Shown here piece by piece: positions 19,587 through 28,704 of a stretch of 64,000 bases of DNA (position 1 is its first letter; each line of letters begins with the position of its first letter). The DNA comes from Perkinsela sp. pyNocScin1. Lineage: Eukaryota; Euglenozoa; Kinetoplastea; Prokinetoplastida; Perkinselidae. A program made the translations under genes and the position numbers. The notes under the pieces were generated by a model, which did not search any database, was not told the origin of the DNA, and saw nothing but the letters and a program-made list of their open reading frames with translations. The DNA lies in contig CAXHTR010000005.1 in NCBI GenBank assembly GCA_964019655.1, positions 1,364,001 to 1,428,000 of the forward strand, read 5' to 3'.

Positions 19587-20369
19587 ATGAACATCGCACT
19601 CCTCTTACTTTGCGCTGACGTAGAGGTAAACAGGCAAGAAACGCATGGCACACATTTCGCAGCCGAAATGCAGCAAGTGAGCATGGAGCGTGCACTCCTG
19701 ACTGATCAAAACACACAAGACGATATCATGGCCCATTTCATGGGCGCTGGCTCCAGAGAAGAAGACTGCTGCTCATGGCGAGGCGTCGAGTGCGTCGATG
19801 GCACCCTCTCAGCGCTTGTCCTCACGTACCAGCTGCCGAAGCGGTACGTTCCAGTCCCATGGGAATTGACGCTTGCGTGGCTGCCGCATTCAATAGAATT
19901 TATGCACATGGATGCGGTGAAATTAACAGATACACTCGCGATCGAAGACCTGCCCCGGGGCCTTCGGTACCTTCGGATGCACAAAATGCAGCCGAGCACT
20001 CGGGCTAAGCTCAACACCCTCAATTTCGCAGCATTGCCGCAGCGCATCGAAGAGATAAGTCTGCAGAACGACGCGCAGCCGGTGTATGGCTTTGTCGACG
20101 CTCGAGTACTCCCAGAAACGCTCACGTACTGCCTCCTGCAGAATTTTACGTTTCTTCGTGCGATCTATGTCACGAGTGCGAGCCTACCGCCGGGCTTGAA
20201 GGGCTTTTATTATCGGGGCAAGAGCACCAAGGTCGTCTCGACGGATGGCCTGAGCTTGGACAAGCGGATTCAGCACAGGCGGTCATACTCGACCATCCCG
20301 CTTGTGTATGCGAAGCGCTTTGAAGATGTAAGCATGGCGATAGAGGCTGATATCGGGCGGCGTTTGTGA
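19587..20369 (+). CDS. Secreted LRR-like protein, family B (260 aa)
   Basis: ATG 19587, directly after TTCAG, begins MNIALLLLCA before DVEVN, a good signal with Ala-Asp cleavage. MERALLTD near 33 is a family B helix also seen in the 48429 pseudogene (MERALASA). The cap cysteines are C61, C62 and C69 in CCSWRGVEC. LAWLPHSIEF near 93 is the WxPP position, here with Pro-His. Irregular LRRs follow (LPRGLRYLRM, LPQRIEEISL, LPETLTYCLL, LPPGLKGFYY). The tail is basic. It lies 29 bp upstream of the Tc1/mariner insertion, so its 3' untranslated region is probably interrupted. Confidence 0.85.
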   Translation: MNIALLLLCADVEVNRQETHGTHFAAEMQQVSMERALLTDQNTQDDIMAHFMGAGSREEDCCSWRGVECVDGTLSALVLTYQLPKRYVPVPWELTLAWLPHSIEFMHMDAVKLTDTLAIEDLPRGLRYLRMHKMQPSTRAKLNTLNFAALPQRIEEISLQNDAQPVYGFVDARVLPETLTYCLLQNFTFLRAIYVTSASLPPGLKGFYYRGKSTKVVSTDGLSLDKRIQHRRSYSTIPLVYAKRFEDVSMAIEADIGRRL

Positions 20370-20398
20370 ACATTATACATAGAATATATACATACATA

Positions 20399-20516
20399 AA
20401 GTCCGTTCGGTTTTTTTTGGGTGACTCAGGAAAATGTCATTTCTGAATGATAGGAAGCTGATTCATAGTGCAAAAGAGAGATCTCTGTGCGTAGAGTTGC
20501 AGAAAAGTCGAATTAA
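20399..20516. repeat. Left terminal inverted repeat of the Tc1/mariner element
   Basis: 118 bp, pairs with 22048-22165. It includes a T8 run after GTTCGG and the sub-motif AGATCTCT. The transposase stop codon lies 81 bp inside its inner edge. Confidence 0.9.
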
Positions 20517-20596
20517 TACGATTTAAATGAATATGTTAAACTTCCCGAGCATGAAAATTTCGAAAGGTTTCCATCGCCGGGCTTGGCTTTCAGTAC

Positions 20597-21868
20597 CTAA
20601 TAGCCGGTGTAGCCACCATTTCGCTCTTCACAAATAAGCATTCTTGTTGTAAAAGACATGATTTGACGGTCGATCTCGTCTTTTTTGATGTCCTTGAAGT
20701 GCTCTTGAGCAAGTTCCCAGATGAGTTTTCTGTTTGCCGCAGTGTTACTGCGGAGGAGAACAAGATCTGGGTTCAAGCGTCTTTTGCACAGGCCCCAGAA
20801 GTTTTCAATGCAATTGAAATCCGGGCTGTACCCCGGCCAACCTTCCATAACTTTGTAGCCCGCAAGCCGTCCGTTGCACGTCGCATCTTCAAATGCCTTG
20901 ATCACGTCAATGCCCTTGTGGGCCGGGGCACCATCCTGAATGATAACAGGTCTAATCTTGTCGCCCTCAAGGCGGTTACGGTTGAGGTAGCCGTAGTGCC
21001 TGTTCAAAGCGGGAACAATGATCAACTTGATTACGTTGATGTAATCTGGTTGCGTAAAGCCTCCTCTGGGCCCGTGGCTATGCTCGTGAAGGTTCACAAA
21101 GAGCTTGAACCCGCCATACCCAATGACACCCAAAACATGGCATTTTGCCACCCAGCGCGGATCATTGATTGGTGTAGGCTCATGGGCAGGGAGGCACCAC
21201 TCAAAGTTCTTGAGGTCGTTGGTCGAGAGATAGCACTCGTCGATGAAGACGCAGTGCTGTGGTGAGAACGTTTTCATGACCCTAGCAAAGCTAAGGCGAG
21301 CCATGAGCCATGCCTCGACTCCCTGCTCTCCACACCACGGTCTCTTGGGGCGACGCTTCAGCTTGATGCCAAAGATCTGAAAATCCCACCAGACAGTCGC
21401 CTTTGATGCGGGGAGGTCAGCCTCTTTGCACAACTGCGCGAAGCTCTCGAGAGTATGGCGGCAAGGTGAACCTCCCATGGCCATCTCGTACACTGCAAGG
21501 CGAGCCAAACGATTAGGGCTGAGCGCGTCCATGTCAATAACGTCGTCGTCGTGCGCTGGGGTGATTTCCGTTGTCTGGGCAGACCTTCGCTCGAGAAATT
21601 CAGAATACCATCGCTTGATGGACGACTCGGGCGTTTTGACCTTAATGGCGATGTCGGCGAAGCTCATTGTTGGGTTGTCGATGATGATCCCAACAATGAT
21701 TGCCTTTTCCTCCGCTGTTCGCTTTCGCCTCTCGGCGAACATCGGCAAAACTTCCGGTCGCTTTTTCCGCTTTAGGGGTGGTCTGCCCATACGCTTCTTC
21801 GGAGGAACTCTTCCATCAGGAAGCACAGTCGGAACCGCATCTATGTTAACTTTTCTTGCTTTAACCAT
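20597..21868 (-). CDS. Tc1/mariner-superfamily transposase (423 aa)
   Basis: This DDE transposase would cut and paste the surrounding element. The N-terminus has a basic AT-hook-like and nuclear-localisation region (KKRMGRPPLKRKKRP, residues 24-38) and a helix-turn-helix DNA-binding part (about 50-95, FADIAIKVKTPESSIKRW). The catalytic triad reads D210 (CVFIDECY), D312 (VIIQDGAPAH) and E355 (SPDFNCIENFW). Spacing between the last two is 42 residues, longer than the DD34E of classical Tc1. The frame is intact. The start ATG at 21868 precedes the basic region. It is transcribed against the surrounding + gene block. Confidence 0.93.
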   Translation of the reverse strand: MVKARKVNIDAVPTVLPDGRVPPKKRMGRPPLKRKKRPEVLPMFAERRKRTAEEKAIIVGIIIDNPTMSFADIAIKVKTPESSIKRWYSEFLERRSAQTTEITPAHDDDVIDMDALSPNRLARLAVYEMAMGGSPCRHTLESFAQLCKEADLPASKATVWWDFQIFGIKLKRRPKRPWCGEQGVEAWLMARLSFARVMKTFSPQHCVFIDECYLSTNDLKNFEWCLPAHEPTPINDPRWVAKCHVLGVIGYGGFKLFVNLHEHSHGPRGGFTQPDYINVIKLIIVPALNRHYGYLNRNRLEGDKIRPVIIQDGAPAHKGIDVIKAFEDATCNGRLAGYKVMEGWPGYSPDFNCIENFWGLCKRRLNPDLVLLRSNTAANRKLIWELAQEHFKDIKKDEIDRQIMSFTTRMLICEERNGGYTGY

Positions 21869-22047
21869 TGGTAATTGCTAGCAATGAACGGACGAAAATA
21901 ATCAAAGCTTTTGTGTAGCGTGAAAAAAATTTCGATCTGAAAAAAATCGGCGTCAAGAAAATTTTCAAAACACTTCAAGTGAACCGGCGATGAAAATTTT
22001 GAAAAAAGTTTGGTCCTCGAAAGTTTTAAAAATTAATTTTCCTGCAT

Positions 22048-22165
22048 TTAATTCAACTTTTTCGCAACTCTGCTCGCAGAGATCTCTCGTTTGCGCTATA
22101 AATCAGCTTCTCATCATTCAGAAATGACATTTTCCTGAGTCAACCAAAAAAAACCGAACGGACTT
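22048..22165. repeat. Right terminal inverted repeat of the Tc1/mariner element
   Basis: 118 bp complement of the left end, 179 bp upstream of the transposase start, so it may also contain the transposase promoter. Confidence 0.9.
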
Positions 22166-22302
22166 TATACATAGAATGAATATAATGTATGAAAAGGTAG
22201 TAAAGGGTGTCATAGATGTGAATTTTACACGTAGTCATTCAGCTTTTTATCTCTGAATGTCAGCACTGTCGGCTTCTACAGGTGTAGAAAGTATTCATAG
22301 AG

Positions 22303-22464
22303 CAGGGGTTCTCTAAGGTGGCCCCAGCGAATTGTCGGGTGGCCCTGATGAGAAGCAAGTGAGGAGAATGTATTGAATTCACCAAGATTTGGACTACCCA
22401 GGTGGCCCTGGGCCTTTTTTATTTTGGAAAAGGTGGCCCTGGGCCCGAGACCATGAGAACCCTG
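22303..22464. mobile_element. hAT-like MITE, 162 bp
   Basis: Begins CAGGGGTTCTC and ends GAGAACCCTG, imperfect inverted ends typical of hAT elements. It is flanked by TCATAGAG (22295-22302) and TCATACAG (22465-22472), an 8-bp target duplication with one mismatch. The interior is rich in GGTGGCCC and matches the MITE at 56233-56428 in reverse orientation. No coding capacity. It lies about 260 bp upstream of a frameshifted A gene. Confidence 0.82.
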
Positions 22465-22722
22465 TCATACAGCTCAATTATCATTCGTTCCTATGGCAGG
22501 GATGCCAAAATACTGGGTCGTGGCCCGATTTCGGGTCGCAGCGATTTTTCCCTCAGCATATTTAACTTTTTTTTAACGGACGTCAATATTCGCTTGATAC
22601 CATGTATACGCAGTGGTTGGCATTGGATTCGGTCTCCAATCCTCTTGCCCCCTCGTTACGGAGAACACTGAAAGATCCTTCTCTATCTCACCCTAGCATT
22701 CCTTTCTTTTCCTCAAAAAAAA

Positions 22723-23578
22723 ATGCTTTCCCTTCTATCGATCGACCCATCTGGCGGCCTGGCCCGCGACTATCGACACGCTCACCGACCAGACGCTCAT
22801 GGAGCTCCTCGTCAGCACACTCCCTGAAAACACAATGCACTGGTTCACGCTCGAAAGCGACCCTTCAAGTTTCCAAGATGTCTGCAGCTGGCATGGCATA
22901 TTCTGCAACGATGACCGAAACGTGACAGATGTCAGCTGGTTTCACATCAAGGGTGAGGGATCCATTTGCCTCGACACGCTCCCCCGTGGGCTCCTCGACT
23001 TCACCCTCGATGACACTTCCATCACCGGAACAGTCTCTTTTGATAGACTTCCGCCGAAATTAGTCAACTTTCGCCTCCCGCAGAATAAATTTTATGGGAC
23101 TGTCGATTTTCGTGGGGCACCGGAAACGCTCCTTATGATCAACCTCGAGCAGAACAATCTGGAGGGGTCCCTCGACTTTTCACCGCTGCCGGACACACTC
23201 CAGCTGCTCGACCTCTTCGACAACAAATTCTCGGAGAGCGTTGACCTCTGCGCTTTACCGCAAAATATCATCTTCGTCCACCTCGCGTGCAATCAGCTTG
23301 CGGGCACTGTGGACTTGACGAATCTGCCGCAAAAGCTGCAAAACTTATATCTCAACAGGAACTGTTTTGAGGGGACTGTGGACCTGACGCGGCTGCCAGC
23401 GGCCCTCGAGAACCTGTCACTTGTGAAGAACAATTTCTGCGGGTCTATTGACTTTGGCAAAGTGTCAAAAACGCTGAAGAAGCTAATGATCGCGGGAAAC
23501 CAGTTCCCAGAGATCGAAGGGGAGGACCCGTACCCCGTGGGTGGGCTGTTGGTGTACCACAAGATGCGGATGCAATAA
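22723..23578 (+). pseudogene. LRR protein, family A, frameshifted near the N-cap
   Basis: ATG 22723 encodes MLSLLSIDPSGGLARD. The frame then must shift by one base near 22771 (an extra T) to continue as IDTLTDQTLMELLVSTL, then CSWHGIFC, about nine LRRs (FYGTVDFRGAPETL and so on) and an end without the VVDE block (GEDPYPVGGLLVYHKMRMQ). From the internal ATG 22799 a 259-residue protein without signal could be made. It is the last gene of the + block before the convergent switch. Error or real decay cannot be separated. Confidence 0.7.
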
Positions 23579-24439
23579 ATGAATGTGTACGATGGTATAT
23601 GATATGAGTCGAATATGATTGAGAGTGAAATAGACACCAGCTTCTACTTGATGTTCTGATATTGTTCTGTGTTTGAGAAAGTATTTAAAACCTTCGAATG
23701 GTATACAATCTCTGAACACTGCGATGTGCTTTCTCACACAGAGAAGCATGTGAGCACGCATTATTGGTGCCTATGGAAACTTTTATCTATTGGGGAGCAT
23801 TTTCAAACTGCATGCAAGCGGATAATCTCAATATGGTCAAGTATGCAGATTCACTTCAGTTTTATTGATCGCACAGCCTTCCGTATTCTTGTCTCGGGAA
23901 TACCGCAGATACTCCATTGCATCACTTTTCATTCCAAATGTATGCGCAAAAGCCTTCAAAAGACCGACGATGGAAATGGACCGCCAAAGAAATGCGGCAA
24001 GTACTGGTTATTGTCAAGAAAGGGTAAGTCTATGCTTCAAAAGAGACAATCTGCGCTTGTTCTTCGGATTTTCCATTCATGTGACTTGCAAGCGTATTTA
24101 TCTTCTTTTTTCAGTTATCCGTGTTGATTCATCTCCGGAATACCTCTCAAAGATCCCTATTCTCCCATTCTTCAGGCACACGCGCCCAAGAATGATAGTC
24201 TTTCTTTTGCGCATTGCGTTACTTTAAAAGTGCCCACATAATCGTAAAAGCCTACATTCAAAGAATACTTCCGAAATGCATCGTACACAAATTTTTCATA
24301 CCTTACTATCAGCTTAACTATCTTACTATCAGCTTAACTATCTTACTATCAGTTTTGCTATCGTACTATCGGCCTTACTATTTTTACTATCATTATATTA
24401 CTATCAGCTTTGTATCAGTGTTGCCAAGAACACACCCAC
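23579..24439. other. Convergent strand-switch region, 861 bp
   Basis: Genes on both sides point into this region. No conserved gene was recognised; the overlapping + ORFs at 23669-24227 are not supported by any motif. It contains a 20-bp tandem repeat. In kinetoplastids such regions are transcription termination zones, which would fit here. Confidence 0.6.
24302..24415. repeat. 20-bp tandem repeat, about five and a half copies
   Basis: Unit CTTACTATCAGCTTAACTAT. Copies at 24302 and 24322 are identical; those at 24342 and 24362 are increasingly diverged; the last is partial. It lies exactly between converging gene blocks, ending 24 bp before the stop codon of the first - gene. Confidence 0.85.
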
Positions 24440-25300
24440 CTACATCCACGCATGTTCTGCCAAAAACTTCGCACGCATCCCATGCTGCTCTCCGTCCACA
24501 TCGACGAACGCTGTGAACGCGTTGCCACTCAGCGCAAAAAAACGAGGCACGTTTTTTGCGATCACGGCCACCCCTGAAAATCTATTCATACGCGCTGCGA
24601 ACGAGTCGAGATTCGGTGGAATGGATTCGAAGCGAAACGCACCGGAAAACCGACAGGCGTCCAAGTGGAGCGAAAGGAGCGACGCTGGGAGATTTTCGAA
24701 CGCTATTTCACCGGAAAAACGATTGTTCGATATGTTCAGATTGAGAAGCGTCACTGGCAATTTTCCGAGATCAATGCGCCCCGTAAAACGATTCTCGTAC
24801 ATGTACAGCTCGGCAAGCTGCTCTGGCAAATTTGTCAAGTCACAGCTGCCTTGAAATTGATTACTCGATATGTTCAACTCAATGAGTGCCTCTGGCAGCG
24901 TACAAAATTCAAATTCCCCAAACAGTCTATCACGCATGAGTTTCAAAGACTGCATTTGATTCGGAAGTTTCGCTGTACACACGGTTCCGCTGATATTATG
25001 GCCGGAGCAGGATACGTCACGGACAGTGAGCGGAAGAAAGTCGAAATTGATTGACCCTCTTGCGAGCACTTCATGATACCACGCCCACATGATTTCTTCA
25101 ACGTTGCCGTCGGCACTGCAGCGGACGCCTTTCCACGATTGAATCGGCCGGTACTCGCCGTCTGTCTCCATAAACTGCATCTTGCACGTATGTGTGAGGC
25201 CGTCAATGAGTATCTCCATGCGTGTCTGGTCGGAGATGGTGGAGTAGCCGACGCGGCCAAGCGGAAGGTCGGCTGTGCTGATGCTCATGGGAAAAAGCAT
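24440..25300 (-). CDS. Secreted LRR protein, family A (286 aa)
   Basis: First gene on the - side of the convergent switch, at the 3' end of its block. MLFPMSISTA before DLPLGRVGY is a signal peptide with Ala-Asp junction. The cap helix is ISDQTRMEILIDGL. The first cap cysteine is replaced by Gln54 (PIQSWKGVRC), but C39 in the helix could partner C61 instead. About eight LRRs include NQFQGSCDLTNLPEQ. The tail is TAFVDVDGEQHGM. Probably secreted. Confidence 0.88.
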   Translation of the reverse strand: MLFPMSISTADLPLGRVGYSTISDQTRMEILIDGLTHTCKMQFMETDGEYRPIQSWKGVRCSADGNVEEIMWAWYHEVLARGSINFDFLPLTVRDVSCSGHNISGTVCTAKLPNQMQSLKLMRDRLFGEFEFCTLPEALIELNISSNQFQGSCDLTNLPEQLAELYMYENRFTGRIDLGKLPVTLLNLNISNNRFSGEIAFENLPASLLSLHLDACRFSGAFRFESIPPNLDSFAARMNRFSGVAVIAKNVPRFFALSGNAFTAFVDVDGEQHGMRAKFLAEHAWM

Positions 25301-26142
25301 TTGAGAGATAAACTAGATTTTGAAAAAGCAGTTCGCGTTAAGAATTCAACAGGGAGAATGATCAGCAGAAAAAGCCTTTATATCTGGCTTATCTGAATGA
25401 ATTATCAATGAAGTGAATGGCTTTGATATTTTGATATCATAAATCGGATATGATTGTGTGTTATCGCTTACATGATTGCTATTTTTTCTTCATAAATCAT
25501 ATTTATTTAGTCAGTGATGATTATTTTTCTATCATTTAACTTTTAATTTCACTTACACCCGTTTTCACCGACATATCATCCCCTGCCGATTTGACATACT
25601 TACAGATATGAAGCTGAAAAGGGCACCAAACGATAGATCTCGGTCTGGTCTCACTTAATTAACTAAAATTACATCAATAGCCCAATTTTTTGAAATTTTA
25701 TGATGAAAATACTGTTTTCGCATTAAGCTATGTAATAATACAATAGCTTTCGCGGTACAGGGCACCATGGGACGAAGTACAAGACATAAAATGCTCGAAC
25801 AGCCGATAAACTGAGCTTTCCTCGATCCTGTACGTCCAATCTTGTCATTTAAAGGAAATCAGGTGGGCGTTTTTCAGCATTTTTCAAAAATCATCCTCGA
25901 ATTCTTGAAAAATCTTCCTGTGAGGGGTTCCTATCAATCTATTGCGGGGGCCGGTCCAGTCAAAATTTTCAGATGTCGTCGGACAGAAAGTTTGTCGTTT
26001 TGACGGTAGATTTCGCCCTATCTCGCATAGATAAGATTTTTGAAAAAAAAATTGGTGAAAAATCTTTTGATACAAGAAATCGCCAGGGGGCGCAAAACCA
26101 TGTGAAAAAGGGTGTATATGCACAATCATATGATCAGCCCAT
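25301..26142. other. Intergenic spacer, 842 bp
   Basis: AT-rich with no LRR remnant. The short ORF on - at 25884-26156 overlaps the end of the next gene and has no support. Confidence 0.5.
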
Positions 26143-27030
26143 TTAGGCGCTTTCACCTGAAACCTTCTTCTGCCTCTTTAAAATTCGATTGGCGAAGCGG
26201 TGCACCTTCCCCTCCTCAGTCACAACCTGATCGATTCTATTTTCCCACAAACGAATCGTCACTTTGTTCCCATTGACTTTATCTTGGAGGATTACTCTCC
26301 CTCGCAGATCGTTCGTGGCAACATCAATCAAAACCAAGGACACTGGAAGATTTGTAACTTCAATACCACCTGAAAACGCATTGTTGTTCAATTTTATGCT
26401 GATGAGCGCCGCAGGGAGACTGCTCAGACAAAGTGAGCCCGAAAGATTATTCTTCTGGATCCAGAGATATTCAAGTGTCGATGGCATGTTGCTGAGTTCA
26501 ACGCTTCCACTAAATTGGTTCTTGTGCGCATCGATACGCTTCAAACGTGGAGGTAGATTACTCGGATCAAGTCTGCCCTGGAAAGAATTTTGGTATATCT
26601 CCAAGCTTATCAACCTTCGAGGCAGAGCTGCCATATCGAATGTTCCATAAAATCCGAACCCGATGTAAATTTTCTCAAGTGCCTGTGGCAATAAGCGGGT
26701 ATCGACAGTTCCAATTAAGTTTTTGTTCCAATAAGCACTGAAGGATCTGACATGTGGTGGAATGAACGCCATATTGACTGAACCATTCATTTGGTAACGA
26801 AAGTGGACTCTTGTGACAAGCCCATCGGCATTGCACGTCACAGCGCGCTGAAACATGGATCTCCATTCACAGACGTCTAGGTATGCACGGTGCTCGTCTT
26901 GAAACTGACGCTTGCTTGATTTTTTCAAGCCATCGACGAGTATCTCCATGCAAGCCTGGTCGGAGAGTGAATTGTAGTCAAGGCGGCCAAGATGTGGGTC
27001 AACGAATAGGAGTACAGAGACTGGATACAT
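26143..27030 (-). CDS. Secreted LRR protein, family A (295 aa)
   Basis: MYPVSVLLFV before DPHLGRLDYN; helix LSDQACMEILVDGL. The cap pair is spaced wider than usual, C54 and C66 (CEWRSMFQRAVTC), owing to a five-residue insertion. About eight LRRs follow, the central one lacking the usual cysteine (NQFSGSVELSNMPST). Tail DQVVTEEGKVH, then the basic end ILKRQKKVSGESA, similar to its neighbour at 27134 about 100 bp upstream, with which it probably forms a tandem duplicate. Confidence 0.88.
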   Translation of the reverse strand: MYPVSVLLFVDPHLGRLDYNSLSDQACMEILVDGLKKSSKRQFQDEHRAYLDVCEWRSMFQRAVTCNADGLVTRVHFRYQMNGSVNMAFIPPHVRSFSAYWNKNLIGTVDTRLLPQALEKIYIGFGFYGTFDMAALPRRLISLEIYQNSFQGRLDPSNLPPRLKRIDAHKNQFSGSVELSNMPSTLEYLWIQKNNLSGSLCLSSLPAALISIKLNNNAFSGGIEVTNLPVSLVLIDVATNDLRGRVILQDKVNGNKVTIRLWENRIDQVVTEEGKVHRFANRILKRQKKVSGESA

Positions 27031-27133
27031 TACTGAAAATGATAGAATACAGATAAGAAGATTTCATGAGCAGAAAAGGGCAGGACAATATCTTTTCTTA
27101 GTAGATTTAAGATTTCTCAAGGGATTCTTGCAC

Positions 27134-28003
27134 TCATAAAGCTTTCTTCTGCCGCTCTAGAATGCCCACCTCCAGTGTATGGGCCTCTCCATTCTCATCT
27201 CGGACACTTTTTAAGCAATTATCATCCAGCATGAGCCGCAGGCGGCTATCATCAACACCCCTCGAAATCAGAGCCTCCCCTGAGATCCCGCAGTCTATCG
27301 CGCGAAGTGTCACCAGCGACTTTGGAATGTTTACGAGTGTAAAACCCCCGCAGAATGAATTGTAGCTGAGACGAATGTCAATGAGTGATTTCGGTAGTTT
27401 TCTGAGAAGAACTTTCCCACAGAATTGATTGGTGTGGAGCGAGAGGAACCGAAGGGTTTCCGGAAGACTTTCGAAGGAGAGCTCGCCGCTCAGCTGGTTG
27501 TCGTACGCTCGAAGGCTCTCCAACCTTTTAGGTAAATTCGTGAGTTTGAAACTTCCTTCGAAACAGTTTATGCCAATGTCAAAGTCCTGAAGGTTGGGTG
27601 GCAAATTCTCCATATCGACTGTCCCTGAAAATTTGTTCGAGTTGAGAAAAATGTACGTCAGCGCTTCAGGGAGACATGGAGTCTCAAGCGTGCCTGTGTG
27701 GTCGTGTGGCCCGACCTCAAAGGTTGTGACAGTCGGCGGGAGGAACTCGAGGCGAAGGGGTCCGTAGATGTGCGCCCTCCACGAGTAGAAAGTGACCTTT
27801 GTGACTTCTTCCTGGGCATTGCAGGTGACACACCACCAGTCACAGACGTCGAGGAAGTCATCATGGGGATCGTAAAAATGCACTTTTGACTCATCAGTGA
27901 GACCTTCGATGAGGAGTTCCATGCGGGCCTGGTCGGAGAGCGAGGCGAAGTCGAGCCGCCCGAGAGAGGGATCGACAGCGGTGACAGAGGGAAGGAAACG
28001 CAT
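27134..28003 (-). CDS. Secreted LRR protein, family A (289 aa)
   Basis: MRFLPSVTAV before DPSLGRLDFA; helix LSDQARMELLIEGL. The cap is CDWWCVTC (C54, C58, C61), with the third cysteine also present in 14501. About eight LRRs; the third Cys-bearing repeat reads NCFEGSFKLTNLPKR. The terminal block is KSVRDENGEAH with end EVGILERQKKAL. The spacer to the next gene downstream is only 103 bp, the shortest in the array, which must contain the whole processing signal. Confidence 0.88.
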   Translation of the reverse strand: MRFLPSVTAVDPSLGRLDFASLSDQARMELLIEGLTDESKVHFYDPHDDFLDVCDWWCVTCNAQEEVTKVTFYSWRAHIYGPLRLEFLPPTVTTFEVGPHDHTGTLETPCLPEALTYIFLNSNKFSGTVDMENLPPNLQDFDIGINCFEGSFKLTNLPKRLESLRAYDNQLSGELSFESLPETLRFLSLHTNQFCGKVLLRKLPKSLIDIRLSYNSFCGGFTLVNIPKSLVTLRAIDCGISGEALISRGVDDSRLRLMLDDNCLKSVRDENGEAHTLEVGILERQKKAL

Positions 28004-28704
28004 TCGAATATTGAGAGAGAAGAAAGATACTTGACTGGGATGTAACTTGTTAGCACATGTAAGGGTGTGTTGTTAGCACAAGTGCGGGGAGTGCTCTCCG
28101 ACTATCAACGCATTTTTTCATGGCGTTTTGACAATTTCGGCTGACTGGCCCCACTTCTAGACAATAAAATTTCATGTAATTCAAAATGTTTGCTAACACT
28201 CATTCTGTGTCAAGATTTATCCATGCACCAAGGTTCGCCGAGGCTCTCGGATTTCAAATTAGCCCCTTTAGATCTGATCTTCATTATAAGAGCTTTTGAA
28301 AAGAACAACATCAACCATGCTGAACTTACAATGATGAGCACCCCTTTCACTGTTACTCGATTTAATTTTTTTAATCGGATCCACTCGCATTGCCCCACTC
28401 CGGTGTACTTCTTTCATTTTCTTTTCAGACTTGCTTGCACTTTCGTCAGTCTCTTTGAAGGCAATGAACACGCTCATATTCTGAAAAATAAGTGAGCTGC
28501 AGACTTGTAGAGAGACTTTCAAATTTTTAGACACAGTCCAAGAAAACACGTTTCCTTGCTATTCACGATTCTGAATATCTTTAATAGCATATGATTTAGC
28601 ATATAGCGTTATCAGCATATATTTCTATAAATTTTCACTTTCCGTTTTATATTATTCCGTATAGCATATTCACTGATAATATTCAAATTTCTCCCTGGTA
28701 TTCG
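28004..28704. other. Intergenic spacer, 701 bp
   Basis: No supported gene. AT-rich after 28550. Confidence 0.45.

Larger units (their letters stand above)
20399..22165 (-). mobile_element. Tc1/mariner-type DNA transposon, complete
   Basis: The element is 1767 bp with 118-bp terminal inverted repeats (20399-20516 and 22048-22165) beginning AAGTCCGTTCGG and aligning without gaps, with about a dozen mismatches. TA dinucleotides flank both ends (20397-20398, 22166-22167), the target-site duplication expected for this superfamily. It contains one intact transposase on -. It lies between a family B gene and a hAT-like MITE in the + block. The intact ORF and well-kept ends suggest it is fairly young or still mobile. 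Confidence 0.93.

Noticed and set aside
20663-21265. 200-codon + strand ORF within the transposase
   Set aside because: It lies antisense to the transposase, whose frame carries all catalytic motifs; the + frame has no recognisable domain.
23669-24227. Two overlapping + ORFs of 120-150 codons in the convergent switch
   Set aside because: No conserved motif, mixed low-complexity composition and overlap in different frames; not supported as genes.
24302-24415. CRISPR-like repeat array
   Set aside because: The repeats are contiguous with no spacers between them, are diverged, and the context is eukaryotic; a simple tandem repeat.
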